Shown here: positions 1 to 8,700 of the stretch, one piece after another | Numbering within the stretch: position 1 is the stretch's first letter | How the letters are laid out: every line of letters starts with the position of its first letter | Assembly (NCBI GenBank): GCA_937895845.1 | Contig: CALBLK010000039.1 | Location: 1 to 22,839, forward strand | Reading direction: 5' to 3' | Source of the DNA: an uncultured Prevotella sp. | Lineage (GTDB): Bacteria > Bacteroidota > Bacteroidia > Bacteroidales > Bacteroidaceae | Length of the DNA: 22,839 bases | The notes under the pieces: model-generated | What the model was told of the DNA's origin: nothing | What the model saw: only the letters and a program-made list of their open reading frames with translations | Databases searched by the model: none | Translations under genes and position numbers: made by a program

Positions 1-303
1 CACAAGCTCTACAAGGAACTTCATGTCAGCGTTGCCAAGCGCCGTCTGAACAATTTCAAGAACAAACTGAAGACGGTTGCCGAGCAGGGAGAGGGCGCCA
101 TTGACGGCGAGCGCGCCCGGTTGGTGCGCCAGTATGAGGCCATCAAGCAGGAGGTGCAGACCTATGAGAACAACCTTGGCTTCCTGAATGCCAGCAGCAA
201 GAAAGGCAACAGCTTGATTGACGAGATGAACCGCAAGGTGCAGAAGCTCAAGGATGACATGAACCTTGTGCTGGAGAAAATCAAGGCCATTGACAACCAG
301 TAA
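1..303 (+). CDS. DUF349 domain-containing protein, C-terminal end (5' truncated by window)
   Basis: The reading frame is open from the first base and stops with TAA at 301-303, leaving the last 100 residues. The visible part is highly charged and helical, rich in K, E, Q and N, and ends in a coiled-coil-like tail with the segment NNLGFLNASSKKGNSLIDEM. I recognise this as the typical end of the large Bacteroidota proteins built of repeated DUF349 units. Their function is not established; the family is predicted to be all-helical and cytoplasmic. It converges on the dipeptidase gene, with a strong hairpin between the two. The start and most of the protein lie outside the window. The family assignment rests on remembered similarity of the C-terminal segment. 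Confidence 0.8.
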   Translation, partial: HKLYKELHVSVAKRRLNNFKNKLKTVAEQGEGAIDGERARLVRQYEAIKQEVQTYENNLGFLNASSKKGNSLIDEMNRKVQKLKDDMNLVLEKIKAIDNQ

Positions 304-370
304 TGGTGGGGCGTATCGCGGGCGCTGTCCTGCGTGAGCCGTAGTCTGCACTAAATGGTTGGCATCATAA

Positions 371-411
371 AGAAACGGTGTCCGGAGACTTGCTCTCCAG
401 ACACCGTTTCT
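371..411. terminator. Bidirectional hairpin terminator between convergent genes
   Basis: The arms at 371-388 and 394-411 are complementary over 18 bp with a single mismatch (G385 against A399), around the 5-base loop CTTGC. The hairpin lies 68 bases after the DUF349 stop on + and 24 bases after the dipeptidase stop on -. It is therefore placed to end both transcripts. There is no long T-run on either side, so the terminator function is inferred from strength and position. Confidence 0.75.
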
Positions 412-434
412 GCCATATTCAGGTGCCGGTCGTG

Positions 435-1877
435 TTACACCGTTGCCAATGTCTTTTTGAGCAGATCCCAGAAAGGAGCAACCGTCTCAACAAGCGCGCG
501 CTCGTTGGTGGTATGGGGCGAGCGGAGTGTCGGGCCCATAGACACCACATCAAGATTGGGATATTTGCCCAAGATGATGGAGCACTCCAAACCGGCATGG
601 TCAATCTGTACAACAGCTTCCTTACCATTGAGTTCCTTGTAGTTCTTCTGTAGCAATTGTAGCAACTCGCTGTCCGGGTTAGGGTCCCATCCTCCGTAGC
701 TTCCACTGGTCTTCACTTTCATGCCCGCCATGCTGAAACAACTCTCTATCATGGTGGTCACATAGTCTTTCATGTCCTCACGCGATGAGCGCGGCAACAG
801 TTTGAAGTCAGCCTTGCCATTCTCAATGTCAATGATGGCCAGGTTGCTTGAGGTCTCCACCACATCAGGATAGGCCGGAATCATGCGCACCACACCATCA
901 TGCACGGCATAGATGGCATCTACCAGATTGTCCTGAATCTCACGGGGAACCTCGGTGTCGGGTGTTTCAACATCCTCCGTGAAAAAATCGATTCCGCTTT
1001 CAATGCCTTTGTACTCATCGGCAAAGTCAGCCTTCCATTCGGCCACCATCTCCTTGAGCACGTCCACATTCTCCTTGGGCAGAGTAAGTACCACCGTGGC
1101 CTGGAACGGAATGGCATTGCGCATATTGCCGCCGTGCCACGAGGCCAGGCGTGCCTCGCACTCGGCGATGGCCTCGCGCACAAAGCGCACCATCAGTTTG
1201 TTGGCATTGGCACGCCCCTCGTGAATCTCCAGCCCAGAGTGGCCGCCGCGCAAGCCCTTCAGGGTGACACGCACTGCGGCATCGCTGGTATCGGTCTTCA
1301 CCTCTTTGTAGTCAATGGTGGCGTTCACGTCGATGCCACCGGCACTGCCAATCACAAACTTGCCCCAGGTCTCAGAGTCAAGGTTAATCAAGATGTCACC
1401 GTGCAGTTCGCCTGCCGGCAGCGCGTTGGCTCCAAACATCCCGGTCTCCTCGTCGGCTGTAATCAGTCCCTCAACAGGGCCGTGAACCAGTGTGCTGTCC
1501 TCCATCACAGCCATGATGGCTGCCACGCCCAGGCCGTCATCGGCACCCAGGGTTGTACCCTTGGCTTTCACCCATCCGTCCTCGATGTAGGTCTCGATAG
1601 GGTCGGTTTCGAAGTTGTGCTTGCTGTCGGGAGCTTTCTGCGGCACCATGTCCATGTGGGCTTGCAGGATAACCCCCTTGTGGCCTTCCATGCCTGGTGA
1701 AGCAGGCTTGCGCATTACGATGTTGCCAGCCTCGTCTTTGAAAGCCTCCACCCCCACGCGCTTGCCGAAGTCAAGCAGAAATTGCTGCACTTTCTCAAGA
1801 TGTCCTGACGGACGTGGCACCTGTGTCAGCGCATCAAAATTGCGCCAGATGCATTCGGGATTCAGATTTTTAATCAT
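435..1877 (-). CDS. pepD: Aminoacyl-histidine dipeptidase (PepD, M20 metallopeptidase)
   Basis: This 480-residue zinc-dependent exopeptidase of the M20 family hydrolyses Xaa-His dipeptides such as carnosine in the cytoplasm. The M20 signature is complete: HMD with H74 and the catalytic-site D76, the bridging aspartate in GADDG (residues 111-115), the catalytic glutamate pair E143-E144 in ADEETG, and the ligand D167 in NLDSE. The internal stretch from about residue 205 to 365 fits the lid/dimerisation domain, and the length is normal for PepD. The ATG (1877-1875) follows the stop of the upstream membrane-protein gene after only two bases. The gene is therefore the last of an alaS-flippase-pepD operon and ends at the 371-411 hairpin. 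There is no signal peptide. The exact dipeptide preference cannot be read from sequence. Confidence 0.93.
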   Translation of the reverse strand: MIKNLNPECIWRNFDALTQVPRPSGHLEKVQQFLLDFGKRVGVEAFKDEAGNIVMRKPASPGMEGHKGVILQAHMDMVPQKAPDSKHNFETDPIETYIEDGWVKAKGTTLGADDGLGVAAIMAVMEDSTLVHGPVEGLITADEETGMFGANALPAGELHGDILINLDSETWGKFVIGSAGGIDVNATIDYKEVKTDTSDAAVRVTLKGLRGGHSGLEIHEGRANANKLMVRFVREAIAECEARLASWHGGNMRNAIPFQATVVLTLPKENVDVLKEMVAEWKADFADEYKGIESGIDFFTEDVETPDTEVPREIQDNLVDAIYAVHDGVVRMIPAYPDVVETSSNLAIIDIENGKADFKLLPRSSREDMKDYVTTMIESCFSMAGMKVKTSGSYGGWDPNPDSELLQLLQKNYKELNGKEAVVQIDHAGLECSIILGKYPNLDVVSMGPTLRSPHTTNERALVETVAPFWDLLKKTLATV

Positions 1878-1879
1878 AG

Positions 1880-2881
1880 TTAATGAGTTAAAGGGTTATT
1901 GATTCTTTTCTTGGTCAGGGCCAATGCTATCCAGGCCCACACACCGAGAGCCACGAGGAGCATGGTCTGCACCGCGTGGACAATGAGTACAAAGTAGAGG
2001 GCGCTTTCATCGGCCACACCATAGAGAATGAGCATGGTCTTTACGGCGAAGTGCCAGGGACCGGCTCCGTTGGGAGTGGGCACGATGACAGCGACGCTGC
2101 CCACCACGAATGTGACCAGCGCGCAGGTGACACCCAGATGGGCCGTTGCGTCAAAGCAGAAGAATGTGAGGTAGTAATGCAGGAAATAGCTGGCCCAGAT
2201 GCCAACGGTGAGCAAGAGGTAGCGCGGTATGCTGTCAACATACCTGAGTGACTTGACCCCTTGCCAGATGCCCCCGAAGGTGGATTTCACCTTATTATAT
2301 ATAGTCAGTTTCTTCAGTAGCAAATGGATTAGACCGAGTGCTGCCACGGCACAGATGGCAGTCACCGCATAGCCTGTTGGCGAGAAGCGGTGGAGAATGG
2401 TGTCAAGGTTAGTCCCTGTCTTGTCGAAAAAAACGTGAAACATTTGCAGCTCGCCCAGCAGCGTCGCAGCGGTGAGGGTCAGGATGAACAGTGCGTCAAC
2501 AGCCCGCTCGGTAACCACAGTGCCGATAGCCTTGGAGAACGATATGCCATCATATTGTCTCAGCACCCCACACCGCGTGAACTCTCCGATGCGCGGTACC
2601 AGCAGACTGGCCGCGTACGACAGGAAAATGGCATTGATAGCGGTGCTCTGCCGGGGGTGTTCGCCGATGGGGGCCAGTGTCTGCCGCCACCGCCAGGCTC
2701 TGAACACTTGTGCCATAATGCCAAAGGGGAACGACAGCAGCATCCACGTCCAGTCCATCTCACGGGTGACCACCTGTTCAATGCATTTGAAGTCGAAGTC
2801 ACGGTACATCCAATAAAGTATAGCACCACCAAGAACCAATGGCAGTGCTATCTTTATGATGATGCCGGCTGTCTTTCCCAT
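1880..2881 (-). CDS. Lysylphosphatidylglycerol synthase TM region / YbhN family (UPF0104) membrane protein
   Basis: This 333-residue polytopic inner-membrane protein has about eight hydrophobic segments, starting at residues 7-25. It carries the family landmarks PRIGEFTR followed by the segment ending TERAVDALF, and near the C-terminus the proline/glycine element PTPNGAGPWHFAV. These mark the flippase-like membrane domain of MprF and its stand-alone relatives (YbhN, AglD-type). The cytoplasmic lysyltransferase domain of MprF is absent, so lysyl-PG synthesis is not expected. Lipid or glycolipid transport is a family-level guess. The ATG shares its A with the alaS stop (TGATG), which implies translational coupling to alaS. 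Its own stop is two bases before pepD. Many Bacteroidota genomes carry such proteins without an assigned substrate. Confidence 0.85.
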   Translation of the reverse strand: MGKTAGIIIKIALPLVLGGAILYWMYRDFDFKCIEQVVTREMDWTWMLLSFPFGIMAQVFRAWRWRQTLAPIGEHPRQSTAINAIFLSYAASLLVPRIGEFTRCGVLRQYDGISFSKAIGTVVTERAVDALFILTLTAATLLGELQMFHVFFDKTGTNLDTILHRFSPTGYAVTAICAVAALGLIHLLLKKLTIYNKVKSTFGGIWQGVKSLRYVDSIPRYLLLTVGIWASYFLHYYLTFFCFDATAHLGVTCALVTFVVGSVAVIVPTPNGAGPWHFAVKTMLILYGVADESALYFVLIVHAVQTMLLVALGVWAWIALALTKKRINNPLTH

Positions 2882-5502
2882 CAGAGTTGCGCCAGTTCCA
2901 CCACCTTGTCTATTGCAGCACTCAAGCCGTCTGCGTTCTTGCCGCCGGCAGTGGCATAGTGGGGCTGTCCGCCGCCTCCGCCCTCAATGAGCCTGGCCGC
3001 CTCGCGCACCAGCTGTCCGGCGTTGAGACCGTGGTCTTTCACCATGTCGTCGCTCATCATCACGCTGAGCATGGGCTTTCCCTCATGCACAGTGCCGATG
3101 ACACAGAGCAGGTTCGTTGATATCTGCTGGCGTATCTTGAACACAAGGGCCTTGGCCGAGGCTGCATCCATGGGCAGGGTGGCGGTGATCAGGGTCACGC
3201 CGTTCACCTCACGGGCCTTGCTGACGAGCATATCCTTGGTACGCTCCACAGCCTGCGCCTGGAACTGTTCTATCTCTTTCTTCATGCTGTCATGCTCCTC
3301 AATAAACTTGGTCACCACAGCTTTCAAGTCCTTGGCGTTGTTGAACAGCGACCTGATGGCTTTCATGCCATCCTCGATGCGATAGAACAGTTCCTCACAC
3401 TCCTTGCCAGTCTTGGCTTCGATGCGGCGTATGCCGGCGGCCACACTGCTCTCGCTCACAATCTTGAACATGCCTATGCGGCCGGTAGAACTGGCATGGA
3501 TGCCGCCGCAGAACTCGCAACTTGGACCGAAGCGCACCACACGGACTTTGTCTCCATATTTCTCGCCAAAGAGGGCGATGGCCCCCATCTTGCGCGCTTC
3601 CTCCATGGGGATGTCGCGGTGCTCGTCGAGCGGCAGGTCCTGGCGAATCATGCCGTTGACAATGCGCTCCACCTGGCGGAGCTCCTCGTCGGTCACTTTC
3701 TGGAAGTGAGAGAAGTCAAAGCGCAGGGTGTCGGCGCTCACGAACGAGCCTTTCTGTTCCACATGGTTGCCAAGCACCTGCTTTAGCGCATAGTCAAGCA
3801 AGTGGGTTGCTGTATGGTTGGCGGCACTGCCATCGCGCTTCTCTGTGTCTACGCAGGCCATAAACTCGGCCTCCGGGTTCTTTGGCAGTTCTTTCACAAT
3901 GTGTATGCTCTGGTTGTTCTCGCGCTTGGTGTCGGTGACGGTCAGGGTTTCCTGCTCGTTCACGAGCACGCCACAGTCACCCACCTGGCCGCCCATCTCG
4001 CCGTAGAAAGGCGTGTAGTCAAGCACCAGCTCATAGTAGGTGTTCTTTTTCTGGGTCACCTTGCGGTAGCGCAGGATATGGCAGTTATGCTCTGTATAGT
4101 CGTAGCCTACAAACTGTTGCTCGCCGGCCCGAAGCACCACCCAGTCACCGCTTTCCACCTGCGCGGCGTTACGTGCGCGCTCTTTTTGCTTCTGCATCTC
4201 GGCGTCAAACTGCTTTTCGTCAACGGTGAAGCCGTTTTCACGGCAAATCAGTTCGGTGAGGTCAAGCGGGAACCCGTAGGTGTCGAACAGGCGGAATGCC
4301 CGGGTGCCGTCAAGTTCAGTCTTGCCCTCGGCTTTCAGACTGTCCATGGCCGCGTTGAGCATACTGATGCCCTTGTCGAGCGTGCGCAGGAAAGACTCCT
4401 CCTCCTCTTTCATCACCTTTGTGATGAGTTCGCGCTGTGCGGTGAGCTCGGGGTAGGCCCCGCCCATCTCATGGATGAACACGGGGAGCAGTTTGTACAT
4501 GAAAGCCCCTTTCTGTCCAAGGAAAGTGTAGGCATAGCGCACTGCTCGCCGCAGGATGCGGCGAATCACATAGCCAGCCTTGGCGTTGCTGGGCAACTGT
4601 CCGTCGGCAATAGAGAATGCCACGGCACGCAGGTGGTCGGCAATCACACGCATGGCCACATCGGTGTTCTCGTTCTTGCCGTAGGTCATACCGGTAAGGC
4701 GTTCCATCTCCTTGATAACGGGCTGGAACACATCGGTGTCATAGTTGGAGTGCTTGCCTTGCAGGGCGCGCACAAGGCGCTCGAAGCCCATGCCCGTGTC
4801 GATGACATTCATGGAGAGCTTTTCCAGAGACCCATCGGCCTTGCGGTTAAACTGCATGAACACCAGGTTCCATATCTCTATCACTTGGGGGTTGTCCTTG
4901 TTCACCAGGTCGCGTCCTGGCACCTTGGCCTTCTCCTCGGGAGTGCGCGAGTCAAGGTGAATCTCCGAGCAGGGGCCGCAAGGCCCTGTGTCACCCATCT
5001 CCCAAAAGTTGTCATGCTTGTTGCCGTTGATGATGTGGTCGGCGGGCACATGCTTGAGCCAGTAGCCTTCAGCCTCACTGTCACGCTCCAGCCCTTCTTC
5101 CGGAGAGCCTTCGAAAACGGTCACGTAAAGGTCGGCCGGGTTGAGCTTGAGCACGTCCACCAGATACTCCCATGCCAAGTCAATGGCTCCCTCTTTGAAA
5201 TAGTCGCCAAAACTCCAGTTGCCCAGCATCTCGAACATGGTGTGGTGGTAGGTGTCGTGGCCCACCTCCTCCAGGTCGTTGTGCTTTCCGCTCACGCGCA
5301 GGCACTTCTGCGAGTCGGCGCGCCGGCGTGGTTCCGGGTCGCGGGTGCCGAGAATAATATCTTTCCACTGGTTCATGCCAGCGTTGGTAAACATCAGTGT
5401 GGGGTCGTCTTTGATGACCATCGGTGCTGAAGGCACGATGGTGTGTCCTTTCGATTCAAAGAAATTCTTGAACGATTCACGGATTTCGTTAGCTGTCATC
5501 AT
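2881..5502 (-). CDS. alaS: Alanyl-tRNA synthetase
   Basis: This 873-residue class II synthetase charges tRNA-Ala with alanine in the cytoplasm. The N-terminal catalytic core includes the motif segments FTNAGMNQWK and FEMLGNWSFGDYFK. The editing domain carries the zinc-site pattern HTATH (H563, H567) and CEFCGGIH (C665, H669), almost exactly in register with E. coli AlaRS. The C-terminal C-Ala domain with a glycine-rich GGGGG-QPHYATAGG segment is present, so the protein is full length with editing intact. Two ATGs occur at the start (MMTAN); either could be used. It is the first gene of the operon with the YbhN-type protein and pepD. A TACCTTTG -7 element lies about 60 bases upstream, divergent from the hybrid regulator gene. 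A 542-codon open frame on the opposite strand is a codon-bias shadow. Confidence 0.98.
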   Translation of the reverse strand: MMTANEIRESFKNFFESKGHTIVPSAPMVIKDDPTLMFTNAGMNQWKDIILGTRDPEPRRRADSQKCLRVSGKHNDLEEVGHDTYHHTMFEMLGNWSFGDYFKEGAIDLAWEYLVDVLKLNPADLYVTVFEGSPEEGLERDSEAEGYWLKHVPADHIINGNKHDNFWEMGDTGPCGPCSEIHLDSRTPEEKAKVPGRDLVNKDNPQVIEIWNLVFMQFNRKADGSLEKLSMNVIDTGMGFERLVRALQGKHSNYDTDVFQPVIKEMERLTGMTYGKNENTDVAMRVIADHLRAVAFSIADGQLPSNAKAGYVIRRILRRAVRYAYTFLGQKGAFMYKLLPVFIHEMGGAYPELTAQRELITKVMKEEEESFLRTLDKGISMLNAAMDSLKAEGKTELDGTRAFRLFDTYGFPLDLTELICRENGFTVDEKQFDAEMQKQKERARNAAQVESGDWVVLRAGEQQFVGYDYTEHNCHILRYRKVTQKKNTYYELVLDYTPFYGEMGGQVGDCGVLVNEQETLTVTDTKRENNQSIHIVKELPKNPEAEFMACVDTEKRDGSAANHTATHLLDYALKQVLGNHVEQKGSFVSADTLRFDFSHFQKVTDEELRQVERIVNGMIRQDLPLDEHRDIPMEEARKMGAIALFGEKYGDKVRVVRFGPSCEFCGGIHASSTGRIGMFKIVSESSVAAGIRRIEAKTGKECEELFYRIEDGMKAIRSLFNNAKDLKAVVTKFIEEHDSMKKEIEQFQAQAVERTKDMLVSKAREVNGVTLITATLPMDAASAKALVFKIRQQISTNLLCVIGTVHEGKPMLSVMMSDDMVKDHGLNAGQLVREAARLIEGGGGGQPHYATAGGKNADGLSAAIDKVVELAQL

Positions 5503-5560
5503 CTTTTTTAATTTTGCTTGGGCGCGCGTAACGTAAGCTGCTGCCCCGTGTTGTTTTGTG

Positions 5561-5596
5561 CAAAGGTACGGTAAAAAAATGAGTATTCCCTACAAA
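5561..5596 (-). promoter_or_regulatory. Probable alaS promoter, Bacteroidota type
   Basis: On the minus strand TACCTTTG (5568-5561) matches the Bacteroidota -7 consensus TAnnTTTG. A TTTG lies at 5596-5593, with a 24-base spacer that is longer than the usual 19-21. The -7 element is 59 bases from the alaS ATG. The -7 match is exact; the -33 assignment is uncertain because of the spacing. Confidence 0.5.
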
Positions 5597-5623
5597 ACGG
5601 CCACTTTTTTGGCTTGCGCGGGG

Positions 5624-5647
5624 GCTTGTATCGGACAAGCAGTCCGA
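5624..5647. repeat. Two overlapping, mutually exclusive short inverted repeats
   Basis: GCTTGT (5624-5629) pairs with ACAAGC (5635-5640), and TCGGAC (5631-5636) pairs with GTCCGA (5642-5647). The two 6-bp stems share bases and cannot form together. They sit in the middle of the divergent alaS/regulator intergenic region, upstream of both predicted start sites. A double-stranded protein site is therefore as likely as an RNA structure. No function is shown. Confidence 0.4.
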
Positions 5648-5668
5648 AGCAAACAGCAACCTTGGACA

Positions 5669-5686
5669 AAATCTGATGACAGATTT
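5669..5686. promoter_or_regulatory. Perfect inverted repeat at the -33 position of the hybrid regulator promoter
   Basis: AAATCTG (5669-5675), spacer ATGA, CAGATTT (5680-5686) is a perfect 7-bp dyad. It covers the place where the -33 element is expected for the -7 box at 5700-5707. A dyad in this position could be an operator, for example for autoregulation by the AraC-type domain of the downstream protein, but nothing in the sequence proves binding. Confidence 0.35.
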
Positions 5687-5699
5687 GGGATAAATTGTG

Positions 5700-5707
5700 T
5701 AACTTTG
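5700..5707 (+). promoter_or_regulatory. -7 element of the hybrid two-component regulator promoter
   Basis: TAACTTTG fits the Bacteroidota -7 consensus TAnnTTTG and lies 20 bases before the ATG at 5728, which would give a leader of roughly 14 bases. No good TTTG is found at 19-21 bases upstream, as the inverted repeat 5669-5686 occupies that place. The promoter may therefore be weak or activator-dependent. Confidence 0.5.
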
Positions 5708-5727
5708 CAAATTAGATAAAAGGCGAT

Positions 5728-8700
5728 ATGCAAAGAACAACCCACACATTTTCAGCACGGACAGCTCTCGTCTTGATAGTAGCGGCTATGTTTGCGTATG
5801 TAACAGCACTTTCTTTAGATATTCGGAGCACAAAGTTTGCGACCCCCAACGGACTGTCCGACAACAATGTGCGCCAGATTCTCCAGGACAGCCGGGGCTA
5901 TATCTGGTTTGCAACGTTTAACGGCCTCACGCGCTATGATGGCTACGACATGGTGAAATACATGCCTCTTGACGGGCGGCTTGCAGGGCGTGAACCCCAA
6001 GTCCGCTCGCTCTTTGAAGACAGCGAGGGATACCTTTGGATTATGGGCTATAATGACATCGTGTGCTGCCTTAACCTGGAAAAAGACAGGTTTGAGCGGT
6101 TCCTGCCGGACAAAGGCAAAGAGGAACGGTACAGATATGCCAAGGAAATGCCCGACAGGTCGGTGTGGCTGTGGGGTGAATCTGGGCTGAGGCGCATCAC
6201 CCATACAGCGGAGGGACTCAAGTCTGAAAAAATCGAGACCAGACTGTTTGGCACGGACAACATCATACGGGTTGAGGCTGATATGCTGGGACGGATTCTG
6301 GTCGGCACTGGCCGCGGGCTATGGGCTTGGAAAGGGAATAAGCTTCATTGCCTTGACGGTCGTGAATACCAATGGATAAACACTGCCGCAGGAAACACCG
6401 CGCTTGTGGCGACTGATGGCTGCATTATGCGCGTGCTTCCAAATGGCTCACTTGCCGAGATTGGAAGAATTGACGGAGTAGGCAGCAGGTATGACTTGCC
6501 CGGGTCAATAGCTAAGGGTAACGAGTGGTATATATCGTCTTCTTCTGGTGGCCGCTGTGTCAACATGACAACGTTAAAGGTGGCGCCAGTTCCTTCCCGG
6601 TCAGACTTGAGGAGAGGAAAAACGATTGCAGACAACCTGGGAGATATATGGGTGCATAACGAAACCGGGGTCTTGTATTTCATCAATGATTCGGCCAATG
6701 CGCTTGTGCCTCTGAGAGTGATTCCGGAAAAAATGATGAAGTTCATAGACATGGAACGCTATACGGTTACACGCGACCGACAGGGACGCGCCTGGATAAC
6801 GACCGGCGTAAACGGTCTGTATGTGTATGACCCGAAGACAAAACGGCTTGACCACGTTGACACTTCAAGTGGAAACACCCAGATTCTTCCAACCGACAAT
6901 CTGCTGTGTTCGGCCATTGACAACCAGGGGAACATCTGGATTGGGATGGAAAATGCCGGGGCGGCAATGCTTCAGACGTCACAGGAGGGCGTCTCGTCCA
7001 TTTTGCACCTGTCTGACAGGAAAGGACAGGCCCGTGCGATAAGGATGATCAAGAAACTGCCGGGCGGACAAATTATCATGTCAACGCGCGACGGCAATCT
7101 GTATGAATTGGCTGACAATCTGAAATCGGTCAACAGAATACCGCGTGAGGCGGTCATTTATGACTTCGCCGTTGACAGCAAGGGAAACAGATGGGAGGTT
7201 TCCAAAAACAGCGGCATCTTTCTCAATGGAAAAAAGATTGATTACAGGAGACTTGGCCTGACATCTGGAAACATCTTCACAATTCACATTGACACTCAAG
7301 ACAGAATTTGGATTGGAACTTTTGGCTCAGGCCTGAATGTTCTTGTGCCATCTTTGGGTGCCAGCTGTTTCAAGGTCAAGACTTTCCTCAACAAGAATTA
7401 TGCCCAGCGACGTGTCAGGGACATCTTCGAAGACAGTAAGGGCTATGTCTGGGTTGCCACAAACCAGGGCGCATACAAGTTTGATCCTCGCAGGATTTTT
7501 GACAGCGGCTACCAGGGGGAACGCTTCGGCCATTCTGAAAATGTCCTTGGCTCGGAAGAGATCCATTGCTTCGCAGAAGATTCGTATGGGAGAATCTGGA
7601 TAGGAAAGAACAATGACGGCATATCCATCCTCGACTTCCGGCAGCATGCCGTCAGCCCAAAGATAACAAATATAGGGACAGGCAACGGCCTGAGCCACGA
7701 CAATGTCCAGGCTTTCGTAAAGGGAAGCGACAACTGCATCTGGGCTGCCACTGCATACGGAGTAAGCAGCATTAACACCAAGACCCTCGCAATAGAGTCG
7801 TTTGTGTTTCAGTCAGTGCCGTCAGCCAACGTCCACACAGCCAACAGCGCGGTGCTGCTCGACGGCAACCGCCTTTTGCTTGGAACCATATCGGGAGCAT
7901 ACCTTGTCGATTTGGCCAAGATTGGACACCGCTCCCCTCAGCGGAATCTCGAGGTTTCCACGTTCAAGGTCAACGGAGAGTCGCTGCCCTTCATCACAGG
8001 GACAGATTACCTTTGTAAAGACAATGGCGTGTACACACTCAGGCTCCCCCACGAATCCAACAGTCTTGACTTTTACTTTACCACCTTTGATTTCGGCTGG
8101 CCCAAGCAAACAAGGTTCAGGTACAAACTGATTTCGGTTGACAAGGCATGGAGCAGCCCCTCGATGGACAACCATATAACCTTGAAAAATCTAAGTCCTG
8201 GCAAATACACACTGTTGGTTGAAGCGTCAGGGCCAGACGGCACGTGGAACAACCGGCTTGAATGTAACATTGTCATCACGCCACCATGGTGGGCAACGTG
8301 GTGGGCCAAGACAGTGTATGTTTTGCTCGCTATTGCCGGCGCCTGCCTCGCATTCACTGCCATAAACAGAATAAGTACGCTCCGCAGCAAGATAAAGATG
8401 GAGAAGCAGCTGACTGACTACAAACTAGAATTTTTCACCAATATCTCTCACGAGTTCCGCACACCGCTCACCTTGATTCTGCTGTCAATGGAAAAGCTCC
8501 ATGAAAAGCTGGCCGTCTTAAAAGAGGAGAATTCCGGCCTTCCCTTAAATAGTGTAACGCAGCCCTTGGCAACGCTTGAGAAGAATGCAAGGAGAATGTC
8601 CAGGCTAATCGATGAGCTGCTCACTTTCAGAAAGGTCGAAAAGAACAAGATGGTTCTTTACCCCGAACCGACCGAGGTGGTTTCATTCTTGAAAGAGATA

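Noticed and set aside
900..1700. A 266-codon open frame on + opposite pepD
   Set aside because: It is a shadow of the M20 peptidase gene; composition is biased in H, V and G as expected from reverse reading.
3802..5430. A 542-codon open frame on + opposite alaS
   Set aside because: It is exactly antisense to a fully recognisable alaS, has no family similarity, and is explained by the GC-rich codon use of the real gene.
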